A stretch of 64,000 nucleotides of DNA from Thermovenabulum gondwanense (GTDB lineage: Bacteria; Bacillota; Thermosediminibacteria; Thermosediminibacterales; Thermosediminibacteraceae), in NCBI RefSeq assembly GCF_001601575.1, contig NZ_LOHZ01000025.1, positions 1-64,000 on the forward strand. The letters run 5' to 3'. Both the position numbers and the translations under genes were made by a program. A model generated the notes under the pieces. That model was not told where the DNA came from, made no database searches, and saw only the letters and a program-made list of their open reading frames with translations. Below, piece by piece: positions 52,646-61,599 of this stretch (positions within the stretch are counted from its first letter, which is position 1; each line of letters opens with the position of its first letter).

Positions 52646-53396
52646 CGATGATAGATACATCAATGTTGATAAGATGATTCTAAAGGGTGCAGATGTATTG
52701 CCGCATGGCCTTATAAACAACGTAAAGGAAAAGCTTGGGGAAAAGGGAGAGCTTTTAAAAGGGTATATAGCTTGGCTTAAGGATAGGATTCTAAAATTAA
52801 GAACTTCAGAGGACTATAATCCAATTCTTCATATAGATGTTTACGGAACCATTGGAATAGCTTTTAACATGGACTATGAAAAAATGGCAAATTATTTGGG
52901 CGAACTTGAGGAAATAGCAAAGCCATTTAAATTAAGGATAGAAGGGCCTGTGGATGTGGAAAATAGGGAAGGGCAGCTTGAAGCACTTAAAAAACTTAGA
53001 AACCTTTTAAAGCAAAAGGGAATTCGAGTTGAAATCGTTGCGGATGAATGGTGCAATACCCTGGAAGATATTAAACTATTTGTTGATGAAGGTGCTGCTG
53101 ATATGATTCAGATAAAGACTCCAGATCTTGGGGGAATAAACAATGTTGCGGAGGCAATACTTTACTGCAAAAAGCACGAAATGGGAGCGTACTGCGGAGG
53201 AACTTGCAATGAAACTGATAGATCAGCACAGGTTTTAACAAATATAGCTATAGCATGTGATGCGGACCAGTGCCTTGCAAAACCGGGAATGGGTGTTGAT
53301 GAAGGATTTATGATAGTCTACAATGAAATGCAAAGGGTATTAACATTATCAAAAAATAGGGAAAGAATAAACAAAAAAATGGGAGGGGTGCTATGA
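52646..53396 (+). pseudogene. Methylaspartate ammonia-lyase, 3' part (IS-interrupted)
   Basis: Residues 174-423 of the ammonia-lyase, carrying the enolase-superfamily TIM barrel. It begins GDDRYINVDKMILKGADVLPHGLINN and contains HIDVYGTIG (catalytic His), Mg ligands in VADEWCNT and the catalytic Lys in QIKTPDLGG, then YCGGTCNETDRSAQV and AKPGMGVDEGFMIV. Joined with 47767-48287, minus one CCGG, it gives one open frame of 423 codons. An ATG at 52557 inside the IS is in frame and could make a chimeric truncated product without the capping domain. Confidence 0.93.
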
Positions 53397-53656
53397 AAAT
53401 AACTAAGCCTGCTAAGGCAGGTACGATGGAATCAAACGATATCTACATCATGGTATATCCAAACGAAAAAGGAAATGAAATTCAGCTTGATAGCATAGTT
53501 TTAAAGCAGTTTGGAAAGCAGATTGAAAAGGTTATTATGGATACTTTAAAAGAGCTTGAAGTTGAAAACGCCCTTGTGGTGGCAAAGGATAGGGGTGCTC
53601 TTGATTATACAATAAGAGCGAGGGTAGAAACAGCGATAAAAAGAGCAATAAAATAG
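53393..53656 (+). CDS. citD: Citrate/citramalate lyase acyl carrier subunit CitD
   Basis: The gamma subunit, 87 aa, carrying the phosphoribosyl-dephospho-CoA prosthetic group on Ser14 (AGTMESNDIYI). It also has the IQLDSIVLKQFGKQIEKVI and DRGALDYTIRARVETAI family stretches. In this operon the substrate is expected to be (S)-citramalate, split to acetate and pyruvate. The ATG overlaps the ammonia-lyase stop (ATGA). Downstream, bases 53655-53726 in the +1 frame read as a further 23 protein-like residues ending in a TGA that overlaps the citE ATG, so the C-terminus may have been truncated by one extra A. Confidence 0.9.
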   Translation: MKITKPAKAGTMESNDIYIMVYPNEKGNEIQLDSIVLKQFGKQIEKVIMDTLKELEVENALVVAKDRGALDYTIRARVETAIKRAIK

Positions 53657-53722
53657 CGAAGAATGGAAATATCCTAATTTCAAAATGCCAAAGTGGATGG
53701 CACTTGTGAAAGGTGGTACCTT

Positions 53723-54592
53723 ATGAGAAGGAGTATGCTTTATATTCCTGGGAATAATCCGTCTATGATTCAAAATGCGCCTGTACTTGGGGCGGATAGT
53801 ATAATCTTGGACCTTGAGGATTCGGTTAGCGTAGATGAAAAGGATTCGGCAAGGTTTTTGGTCAGAAATGCCCTTTTAGAGCTTGATTTTAATGGGTGTG
53901 AAAAAGTTGTGAGGATAAATTCTCTAAATACTGAGCTTGGGTATGAGGATATCGATGTTATTGCAAGGGTAAAGCCCGATGCCCTTTTGGTTCCAAAGGC
54001 GACGAAGGATGCAATTGAGGAGATAGATGAGCTTATTTCGACTATTGAAAGGGAAGAAGGCTTTAAATTAGGAAGTATAAAACTTATTCCCCTTATAGAA
54101 ACTGCCTTTGGGGTTGAGGATGTATTCAACATTGTTAAATCTTCTAAAAGGGTAGCTGCGGTTTTGCTTGGTGCTGAGGATTTAACAGCTGATATGGAAG
54201 TAAAAAGGACAAAGGAAGGAGAGGAAATTTTTTATGCAAGAAGCAGGATCGTTTCTGCATGTAAAGCTCTAAAAGTTGATGCAATAGATACTCCCTTTAC
54301 GGATATAAATGACTTTGAAGGATTAAAAAGGGATTGCCAAAGAGCAAAACTTATAGGCATGACAGGAAAGGCTGCTGTAAATCCAAGGCAGATAGATATA
54401 ATAAACGAAGTTTTCTCACCAAGCATGGAGGATATAGAGTGGGCAAAAAGGGTTATTGCAGCCTATGATGAGGCACAAAGGGAAGGAAAGGGAGTATTTT
54501 CCCTTGATGGTAAAATGGTAGATGCTCCTGTACTTGCAAGGGCTAAGAATGTCTTAGAGAAGGCAGAGGCCATAGGCCTTATAAAGGGGTGA
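53723..54592 (+). CDS. citE: Citrate/citramalate lyase beta subunit CitE
   Basis: The lyase subunit that cleaves the acyl-carrier-bound hydroxyacid, 289 aa, HpcH/HpaI aldolase-like TIM barrel. Motifs: RRSMLYIPGNNP, LDLEDSVSVDEKD, VRINSL (substrate Arg), PLIETAFGVEDV (Mg-binding Glu), LLGAEDLTADM, and GKAAVNPRQIDIIN. ATG 53723 follows AAGGTGG and begins with the family's RRSML; an in-frame ATG at 53693 is upstream of that site. Overlaps the +1-frame extension of citD by 4 bases. Confidence 0.93.
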   Translation: MRRSMLYIPGNNPSMIQNAPVLGADSIILDLEDSVSVDEKDSARFLVRNALLELDFNGCEKVVRINSLNTELGYEDIDVIARVKPDALLVPKATKDAIEEIDELISTIEREEGFKLGSIKLIPLIETAFGVEDVFNIVKSSKRVAAVLLGAEDLTADMEVKRTKEGEEIFYARSRIVSACKALKVDAIDTPFTDINDFEGLKRDCQRAKLIGMTGKAAVNPRQIDIINEVFSPSMEDIEWAKRVIAAYDEAQREGKGVFSLDGKMVDAPVLARAKNVLEKAEAIGLIKG

Positions 54593-54596
54593 TAGC

Positions 54597-56136
54597 ATGA
54601 TAAATACAGTAAAGAGGGAACTTCCTGAATACATAGAAGGCTACGGAAAGGTTAAACCCTTTATAGGAGCTTATGAAAATATTGGTGAAGTTAAAAAAAC
54701 TTCAGTAAAAATAAAAAGCGTAAAGCCTGGTGAAAATAAAGTTCTACCTTCATTAAGGGATGCACTTTTAAAGTGCGGCATAGAGGATGGAAAGACTTTA
54801 TCCTTTCATCATCATTTAAGAAACGGGGATTATGTTTTAAACATGGTTTTAGAGGAAGTTGCAAAGCTGGGGATAAAAGATATAAAGGTTGCGGCAAGCT
54901 CAATATTCCCATGCCACGCCCCGTTAGTTGAACATATTAAAAATGGAGTTGTAACTCAAATTTATACAAATTTATATGTCGGGACCTGTCGCTGAGGCTG
55001 TATCTTGTGGACTCTTAAAATATCCTGCTATTATGCACACCCACGGAGGAAGGGCAAGAGCTATAGAAAGCAAAGACCTACGTATAGATATTGCGTTTAT
55101 TGCAGCGCCAACCTGTGATACTTACGGAAACATAAACGGAGTTGAAGGAAAGTCAGCCTGCGGAAGTTTAGGCTATGCTATTCCCGATGCGATGTATGCT
55201 GAAAGGGTTGTTGCTATAACAGATAATCTTGTTGATTATCCAGCATGCCCTATTGAAATAAGTCAGGAATATGTTGATTATATTGTGAAGGTTGATGCAA
55301 TTGGGGATCCTAAGGGTATTGTTTCTGGAACTACAAGGATAACAAAGGATCCTGTAGGACTTAAAATTGCAAAACTTGCTGCACAGCTTATTGATGAATC
55401 AGGTTTGTTAAAAGATGGTTTTTCCTTCCAAACAGGTGCGGGAGGAACTTCCCTTGCTGTTGCAGCCTATGTAAAGGACATTATGAAAAGAAAAAATATT
55501 AAGGGGAGTTTTGCAGCAGGTGGAATTACGGGATATATAGTGGAGATGTTTGAGGAAGGATTGTTTAAAACCTTATTTGATGTTCAGTGCTTTGACCTTA
55601 AAGCAGTAGAGTCTTACAAAAACAACAAGGCCCATCAGGGAATGTCAGCATCGATGTACGGCAATCCCCACAATAAAGGTGCAGTTGTAAATAACCTCGA
55701 TGTTATGATACTCGGTGCAACGGAAATAGATACCGATTTTAACGTTAATGTTACAACAGGATCAAATGGAATTATAATGGGAGGATCTGGAGGTCATTCG
55801 GATACTGCAGCAGGAGCTAAGCTTGCAATTGTTGTAACTCAGATTACAAAGGCAAGGCTTCCTATAATCGTGGATAGGGTAACTACAGTTACAACCCCAG
55901 GTGAAACCATTGATGCCGTTGTTACTGAAAGGGGAATTGCAATAAACCCAAAACGAAAGGACCTTTTAGAAAGACTAAAGGATTCAAATCTTCCGATATT
56001 CACAATAGAAGAGCTTAAAAACATGGCAGAGAGATTAACAGGTGTTCCTGAAAAAATAGAGTTTGATGAAAGAATAGTTGCAGTTATTGAGTATAGGGAT
56101 GGGACCGTCATTGATGTTGTAAGGCAGGTGAGGTAA
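54597..56136 (+). pseudogene. citF: Citrate/citramalate lyase alpha subunit CitF, frameshifted
   Basis: The acyl-carrier transferase subunit. The first frame (54597-54995) covers about 125 correct residues and then leaves the family sequence at QIYTN, ending LYVGTCR-stop. The second frame resumes at 54974-54976 with YMSGPVAEAVSCGLLKYP and continues unbroken to 56136. Deleting one T from the TTT at 54971-54973 restores a single 512-codon gene of normal length with QIYTNYMSGPVAEAV. The ATG at 54976 is the conserved internal Met, not a true start. This is either a real mutation or a one-base sequencing error. Confidence 0.9.
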
Positions 56137-56138
56137 TT

Positions 56139-57155
56139 ATGGAAATTTTTGAAACAAAGGATTTAGAAGATGTGAGAAACTTTTTAAAGGAGTTTGATCT
56201 CACTCTAGATGAGGATGTTGAAATAACCTTGGTTGCGAAGGAAGATGGTAAAGTAGTTGGAACTTGTTCTGCGGCAGGGTATATAATAAAGGATTTTGCA
56301 GTTTCAAAAGAATTCCAAAACGAAGGGATTGCAGCAAAGCTTTTAACAAGTATTCAAAATAAGCTTTTTGACAAGGGTATATATGAAACTTTTATTTTTA
56401 CAAAACCTGAAAATAAAGCTATCTTTGAAGGATTAGGCTATAGGTTTGTCGAAGGGAATGAAAATGTTGTTCTTCTTGAGGGAGGGGCTGCAAATATACA
56501 AAAATATGTAAAGAATAGTTTTTTAAAAAGTGGATTAAGTTCAAATGAAAAGGCAGCCCTTGTTGTGAACTGCAATCCCTTTACATTAGGCCATAGATAC
56601 CTTATAGAAACCGCATCGAGGGAGAATTATGAGGTTGTAGTTTTCGTAGTTGAAGAAAATAAATCCTTATTCCCTTTTGAGGTTAGATTAAAACTTGTAA
56701 AAGAAGGGGTTAAGGATTTAAAGAATGTAAAGGTTTTGTCTGGAGGAAAATATATAATCTCTTAAGCCACCTTCCCAAGCTATTTTTTAAGGAGGGAAGA
56801 TGAAAGATTAACAGCTTTTGCAAGGCTTGATGCAGCAATATTTGGAAGGTATATAGCAAAGGAATTTAATATAAAAAGAAGATATGTAGGAACAGAACCT
56901 TACTGCAAGGTAACAAATGCATACAATAATGCCCTTAAGGAGATTTTACCCTCCTTTGGAGTTGAGGTAAAATTAATTGAAAGATTGAAAATAAAAGATG
57001 CTCCAGTTAGCGCATCCTTTGTAAGAAGTCTTATAAAGCAGGGAAGAATTGAAGAAACAAAAATTTATCTTCCTGAGACAACATATAGTTTTTTAGTGTC
57101 AGAAGAAGCAAAAGGAATAATAGAAAAAATAAAAAGGAGCGATAGTCCCCATTGA
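56139..57155 (+). pseudogene. citC: [Citrate lyase] acetyl-ligase CitC with internal stop
   Basis: CitC acetylates the lyase acyl carrier to activate the enzyme. The N-terminal GNAT-like domain (VGTCSAAGYIIKDFAVSKEFQNEGIAAKLL) and nucleotidyltransferase motif VNCNPFTLGHRYLIETA are present. At 56763-56765 an in-frame TAA interrupts SGGKYIIS-stop-ATFPSYFLRRED, where relatives have ISSATFP, so a Ser codon has probably become a stop (TCA to TAA is one base). The frame then continues to TGA at 57153 with RRYVGTEPYCKVTNAYN, giving 338 codons in all. It has the usual length apart from the stop. Confidence 0.9.
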
Positions 57156-57643
57156 TAAGAATACTTGAAGATAGGGAAAAAAGGTTTTTAAAAATATTAA
57201 AGCTTTATGAAGAATATAACCTTCCTGTTCTTTGCGGAAAGATAAATTACCCTGGGAATAACAAAAACACATTAGAGGCAAACCTTGCCTTTAATGTGTT
57301 GTATTATCTACTCATTAAAGAATTTAAAAAGTTTATAATCCATAGGGAGACAGATGAAGGTTATGATGGAAAAAGCTTATTGCTCGTATTAAATATGGAG
57401 AAGTTTGAGGCAAAAAAGTTAGGTGTTGAAATAGAAGAAAGTCACCCGTTAGGAAGGATTTTTGATATAGACATATACGAAGGAGAAGTTCCTGTGTCAA
57501 GGAGAGAACTTGGATTTGACGAGAGAAAATGCGTCTTTTGCGGCAAAAACGTTAGGGAATGTTCAAGGGAAAAGAGGCACAAAGTAGAAGAAGTTGTCAG
57601 GGCTATTAATTTAAAAATACAAAATTTTATAAGTAAAGGATAA
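57152..57643 (+). CDS. citX: Holo-citrate lyase synthase CitX
   Basis: Transfers the phosphoribosyl-dephospho-CoA group to the acyl carrier CitD. The 163-aa protein has the CitX features HRETDEGYDGKSLLLVLN, ESHPLGRIFDIDIY and the cysteine motif KCVFCGKNVRECSREKRHKVEEV. It starts at TTG 57152, overlapping the citC stop, with AGGAG 12 bases upstream. Slightly shorter than many homologues at the N-terminus. The frame is intact, although its partners citF and citC are broken. Confidence 0.9.
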   Translation: MIRILEDREKRFLKILKLYEEYNLPVLCGKINYPGNNKNTLEANLAFNVLYYLLIKEFKKFIIHRETDEGYDGKSLLLVLNMEKFEAKKLGVEIEESHPLGRIFDIDIYEGEVPVSRRELGFDERKCVFCGKNVRECSREKRHKVEEVVRAINLKIQNFISKG

Positions 57644-57693
57644 TAATTTCAATAAAATAGCATTAATTTAAAATTAGTAAAGGAAGATGCGGT

Positions 57694-58572
57694 TTGTTAC
57701 AAAGTCTTTTAACAGATGAGTTTTCAAAAAATGTTGGCAGGATTTTGACCGAAGGAATGCTTGTTGAAGTTAAGTCCCATCCATCCCCGGGATTAGTTTC
57801 ACCCTTTTCAAAGGGAAGCCATAGGGATATGGATTACAATACCTTTTTAAGAAGTACAGCTGCCCTTTCTAAATATATGCCCTATTTTGTTCAGATAGGG
57901 CTTGAATACGATGATGATATTTTAAAAAGAATAAGAAAAATAGGCTTTTTAGCTGAAAAGGATATGTTTAGTGTGACCTCTGGAGTGAATACTCAAAAGG
58001 GACTTATTTTCCTTTGTGGGCTTATAGGGGCAAGTGTGGGAAGGTGCAGAAAATTAAATCTTTCTTTTGATAGAAAAAATATATCAAATATTATTAAAGA
58101 TATAACAAAAGGAATAGTTGAAAGGGAGCTAAAGAATATTGATGTGAATAAATACCTTACAAATGGAGAAAGGCTTTATTTAATGTATGGGATTGAGGGT
58201 ATAAGAGGAGAGGTGGAAAGGGGTCTTCCCACGGTTCTTGAATATGGACTTCCTGCTTTCGAGGAAGGATTAAAAATTGGACTTAATTTAAACGATTCGT
58301 CAGTCCACTCTTTAATTCATATTATGGCTGAGGTCGAAGATACAACTGTGATAAACAGAAAAGGCCTTAAAGGCTTATATCTTATGAAAGACCATGCAAA
58401 AAATGCAATTTATTTAGGTGGAATGTCAACCAAACAGGGACGATTATATATAGAGAAAATGGATAAGAATTTTATAAGGGAAAATATAAGTCCGGGCGGA
58501 GCTGCGGACCTTTTGGCAGTTACTTATATTATTTACAAACTTGAAAAAATGGAAAATAATGATGAAATTTAA
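57694..58572 (+). CDS. citG: Triphosphoribosyl-dephospho-CoA synthase CitG
   Basis: Makes the precursor of the lyase prosthetic group from ATP and dephospho-CoA; 292 aa, helical. Family motifs: EVKSHPSPGLVSPFSKGSHRDMDY, VTSGVNTQKGLIF, GIEGIRGEVERGLPTVLEYGLP and the C-terminal ISPGGAADLLAVTYI. TTG start with AAAGGAAGATGCGG upstream. Last gene of the methylaspartate operon and intact. A strong terminator follows. Confidence 0.92.
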   Translation: MLQSLLTDEFSKNVGRILTEGMLVEVKSHPSPGLVSPFSKGSHRDMDYNTFLRSTAALSKYMPYFVQIGLEYDDDILKRIRKIGFLAEKDMFSVTSGVNTQKGLIFLCGLIGASVGRCRKLNLSFDRKNISNIIKDITKGIVERELKNIDVNKYLTNGERLYLMYGIEGIRGEVERGLPTVLEYGLPAFEEGLKIGLNLNDSSVHSLIHIMAEVEDTTVINRKGLKGLYLMKDHAKNAIYLGGMSTKQGRLYIEKMDKNFIRENISPGGAADLLAVTYIIYKLEKMENNDEI

Positions 58573-58582
58573 CTTCTTTTTT

Positions 58583-58619
58583 ACGCCTATTATTAGAAAA
58601 ATTAGGCGTTTTTTTTATT
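58583..58619 (+). terminator. Rho-independent terminator of the methylaspartate operon
   Basis: Stem ACGCCTA / TAGGCGT (58583-58589 and 58603-58609) is followed by eight T residues. Confidence 0.92.
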
Positions 58620-58678
58620 TTAATTGAGAAAAATTGCTGTAATTTGTCTCTTGTAAAAATTTAGTATAAAAATTATAA

Positions 58679-58718
58679 ATTGATAAAAGAAACATTATGT
58701 GATATAATGTCTATCAAT
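58679..58718 (+). promoter_or_regulatory. Promoter and nested palindromes of the threonine operon
   Basis: TTGATA (58680-58685), 17 bp, TATAAT (58703-58708) form a near-perfect sigma-A promoter. Two dyads overlap it: ACATTAT / ATAATGT (58692-58698 and 58704-58710) covers the spacer and -10, and ATTGATA / TATCAAT (58679-58685 and 58712-58718) covers the -35 and the likely start. This nested symmetry suggests repressor control. No T-box leader is present. Confidence 0.72.
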
Positions 58719-58759
58719 TATAGATAAATGTATATATACTGTAGACAGGGGGTGTAGCT

Positions 58760-59203
58760 TTGACCGATACTAAAGGGCTTTACATTATAAAAGAAGAAAT
58801 CCTACCGGAAGTGTTAAAAAAAACTGTTAAAGCAAAGGAACTATTAAAAACAAAAGCAGTTAAAACTGTAAACGAAGCCTGTGAAAGGGTGGGAATTAGC
58901 AGGAGCGCTTTTTACAAATACAAAGATTACATTTTTCCTTTTTATGAAGCCAGTCTGGGTAAAATTATTACCCTCGCATTTATATTAGAGCACAAGCCGG
59001 GGGTTTTATCAGGCATTTTGGAAGAGATTGCGAAAGCGAGAGGTAATGTATTAACCATAAATCAGAACATACCCATCCAGGGTTCGGCAAGTGTAACTAT
59101 TTCCTTTGATACCAAGGAACTGTCAAAAAATATTGAGGAACTTCTCGAAAATTTAGAACAAAAGCCCGGGGTACAAAAAATAGAAATTTTAGCCCAGGAA
59201 TAA
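58760..59203 (+). CDS. ACT-domain regulatory protein (UPF0735, PheB-like)
   Basis: A 147-aa protein: a helix-turn-helix-like N-terminal part ([28 protein letters not shown]) followed by an ACT amino-acid-binding domain ([42 protein letters not shown]). Family members precede hom or pheA in Firmicutes and are presumed amino-acid-responsive regulators. TTG start behind CAGGGGGTG. It leads the hom-thrC-thrB operon, making it a candidate regulator of the dyad-rich promoter directly upstream. Confidence 0.88.
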   Translation: MTDTKGLYIIKEEILPEVLKKTVKAKELLKTKAVKTVNEACERVGISRSAFYKYKDYIFPFYEASLGKIITLAFILEHKPGVLSGILEEIAKARGNVLTINQNIPIQGSASVTISFDTKELSKNIEELLENLEQKPGVQKIEILAQE

Positions 59204-59226
59204 AAAGATCAAAAAGGAGGATAAAG

Positions 59227-60498
59227 TTGTATAACATTGGAATTTTGGGTTTCGGGACGGTAGGAAGCGGAGTAGTGGAGCTGATTTTAAAAAACAACGG
59301 CAATATTGAAAAAAAAGGTGGTTTAACCTTAAATATAAAAAAAATCCTTGTAAAGGATAAAGTAAAAAAAAGACCTGAATATATTAAAGAACTTATTACA
59401 TATAAGCCGGAAGATATCATTTACGATCCGGAAATTGACCTTGTAGTGGAAGTAATGGGAGGAGAAGAACCTGCTTTAACATATATTCGACAAGCGTTGA
59501 AAAATAAAAAACACGTGGTTACGGCAAATAAAGAAGTAATATCAAAACATGGCAGGGAATTATTGGAATTGGCACTACAAAATAAAGTGAACCTCCTTTT
59601 TGAAGCAAGTGTAGCAGGAGGAATACCCATAATAATACCTTTAAAAGAAAGTCTCATAGCCAATGAATTCGGCAATATAATGGCGATTTTGAACGGTACC
59701 ACCAATTTTATTTTAACCCAGATGGAAGAAAATAAGGTAGAATTTTCGCAGGCGCTGGAAATGGCAAAAAAGCAGGGTTATGCAGAAAGCGATCCATCTG
59801 CTGATATTTTAGGCCTTGATGCCGCAAGAAAAATAGCGATACTCGCGTCAATAGCCTTTAACGTAAGGATAACGCCGGATAAGGTGTATACTGAGGGAAT
59901 AAATGGTATTTCTTATACCGATATTAATTATGCCCAGGAACTGGGATTTACAATAAGACTGATTGCAGAAGCACAGCGTACAAAAGATGGAATTTTTGTT
60001 TTGGTGGCACCGGTTCTTTTGAGGAAAGAGCATCCGCTAAGTGCGGTAAAAGATGTGTATAATGCGGTAATAGTAGAAGGAGATGCGGTGGGAAGGCTCA
60101 TGTTTTATGGAAAAGGCGCAGGGAAAATGCCTACTGCCAGCGCTGTAGTTTCGGATATTATAAAGGCATTAAAAACCGATGAAAAAAATAGACTAAATTG
60201 CACATGTTTCAGAGATGAAAGGGTATTACCTATCGAACTTTTCCGTTCGGCTTATTATTTTAGAATAAAAGCTATGGACAAGCCCGGTGTGCTCTCTAAA
60301 ATTTCGGGAATTTTTGGGAAGAACGATATAAATCTTTATATGGTGATACAGAAAAATTCCATTAATAATATTGCGGAAATAGTGGTAATTACTTATGAAA
60401 CCACCTTTAAAAATATTCAAAAGGCTGTGGATGAAATAAATTCCCTGGACGATATAGCTGAAGTATCTAACGTAATTAGAGTGAAAGAGGAGGTTTGA
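59227..60498 (+). CDS. hom: Homoserine dehydrogenase
   Basis: A 423-aa enzyme reducing aspartate semialdehyde to homoserine. The Rossmann start [66 protein letters not shown], the catalytic [20 protein letters not shown] and the C-terminal ACT domain ([29 protein letters not shown]) are present. The ACT domain implies threonine feedback control. TTG start behind AAAGGAGGATAA; thrC follows after 4 bp. Confidence 0.96.
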   Translation: MYNIGILGFGTVGSGVVELILKNNGNIEKKGGLTLNIKKILVKDKVKKRPEYIKELITYKPEDIIYDPEIDLVVEVMGGEEPALTYIRQALKNKKHVVTANKEVISKHGRELLELALQNKVNLLFEASVAGGIPIIIPLKESLIANEFGNIMAILNGTTNFILTQMEENKVEFSQALEMAKKQGYAESDPSADILGLDAARKIAILASIAFNVRITPDKVYTEGINGISYTDINYAQELGFTIRLIAEAQRTKDGIFVLVAPVLLRKEHPLSAVKDVYNAVIVEGDAVGRLMFYGKGAGKMPTASAVVSDIIKALKTDEKNRLNCTCFRDERVLPIELFRSAYYFRIKAMDKPGVLSKISGIFGKNDINLYMVIQKNSINNIAEIVVITYETTFKNIQKAVDEINSLDDIAEVSNVIRVKEEV

Positions 60499-60502
60499 AA
60501 AA

Positions 60503-61552
60503 ATGCCTGGAATAATCGAAAGGTACTTTGACTACCTTCCAGTAAAGGAAAAGAAAAATATTGTAACGCTGAATGAGGGTAATACTCCACTAATTAGGGC
60601 ATATAACTTAGAAGAATATTTAAATACTAAATGCGAGATCTACCTGAAGCATGAAGGCATGAATCCAACCGGCTCTTTTAAAGACAGGGGTATGACGGTG
60701 GCAATTTCCAAGGCAAAAGAAAATGGGAAAAAAGCGGTAATTTGTGCTTCTACCGGAAATACATCAGCATCGGCGGCAGCTTATTCTGCAAGAGCGGGCA
60801 TTAGCTGTACGGTTTTGGTTCCCCATAATTCGGTAGCATTGGGGAAATTATCCCAGGCAGTAGCTTATGGCGCTAAGATAATAGCAGTGGAAGGGAATTT
60901 TGATATTGCTTTAAAAAGAGTAAAGGAGATTTCGGAAAATTATCCGATAACATTGGTAAATTCTATTAATCCTGACAGAATAGAAGGACAAAAAACTGCT
61001 GCATTTGAAATATGTGATGAGCTAAAAGAATCTCCGGACTTTTTAGCAATTCCCGTTGGTAATGCTGGAAATATCACCGCTTACTGGAAGGGTTTTAAAG
61101 AGTATTATTCTTTTAAAAAAATATCTAAGCTTCCCAAAATGCTTGGTTTTCAAGCGGCCGGTTCGGCACCCATAGTGGAAGGCAGGATAATAGAAAATCC
61201 GCAGACCATAGCTACAGCTATAAAAATAGGGAATCCGGCCAGCTGGGAAAAGGCTGTAAAGGCAAAGGAAGAATCAAAGGGAATTATAGACAAGGTTACA
61301 GATGATGAAATAATGAATGCCTATTCTTTAATAGCAAAAAAAGAAGGAATTTTTGCAGAACCCGCCTCGTGCGCTTCGGTGGCCGGTGTTATAAAACTTT
61401 GCAAAGAAGGATTTTTTAAGGAAAAGGGAAAAATAGTGTGCGTATTAACCGGCAATGGTTTGAAGGACCCAGAAACGGCTATGAAATTAGAAAAGGATTT
61501 TACAGTTTCAGCTCCGGATATAAATGAATTGGTGAAAATAATTTTTAAGTAA
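60503..61552 (+). CDS. thrC: Threonine synthase
   Basis: A PLP enzyme of 349 aa converting O-phosphohomoserine to threonine. The PLP lysine is K60 in [31 protein letters not shown] and [19 protein letters not shown] are cofactor loops typical of the short bacterial form. ATG 60503 behind AGAGGAGG, inside the hom terminus. It lies between hom and thrB, giving the complete homoserine-to-threonine branch. Confidence 0.96.
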   Translation: MPGIIERYFDYLPVKEKKNIVTLNEGNTPLIRAYNLEEYLNTKCEIYLKHEGMNPTGSFKDRGMTVAISKAKENGKKAVICASTGNTSASAAAYSARAGISCTVLVPHNSVALGKLSQAVAYGAKIIAVEGNFDIALKRVKEISENYPITLVNSINPDRIEGQKTAAFEICDELKESPDFLAIPVGNAGNITAYWKGFKEYYSFKKISKLPKMLGFQAAGSAPIVEGRIIENPQTIATAIKIGNPASWEKAVKAKEESKGIIDKVTDDEIMNAYSLIAKKEGIFAEPASCASVAGVIKLCKEGFFKEKGKIVCVLTGNGLKDPETAMKLEKDFTVSAPDINELVKIIFK

Positions 61553-61599
61553 AAATTATGTGGTTGTAATTTAGAATTAGTATCAAAGGATGGATGAAA

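Noticed and set aside
52557-53396. Apparent 279-aa gene starting inside the IS element
   Set aside because: The first ~30 codons are IS end sequence on the non-coding strand; the rest is the 3' part of methylaspartate ammonia-lyase. It is a chimera created by the insertion, though weak expression cannot be excluded.
53708-53722. T-box-like sequence GGTGGTACC before citE
   Set aside because: It resembles the T-box core, but there is no upstream specifier hairpin or terminator; it serves as the citE ribosome binding site.
54976-56136. Independent gene starting at ATG 54976
   Set aside because: The ATG has no ribosome binding site, and the protein is the C-terminal three quarters of CitF continued from the preceding frame.
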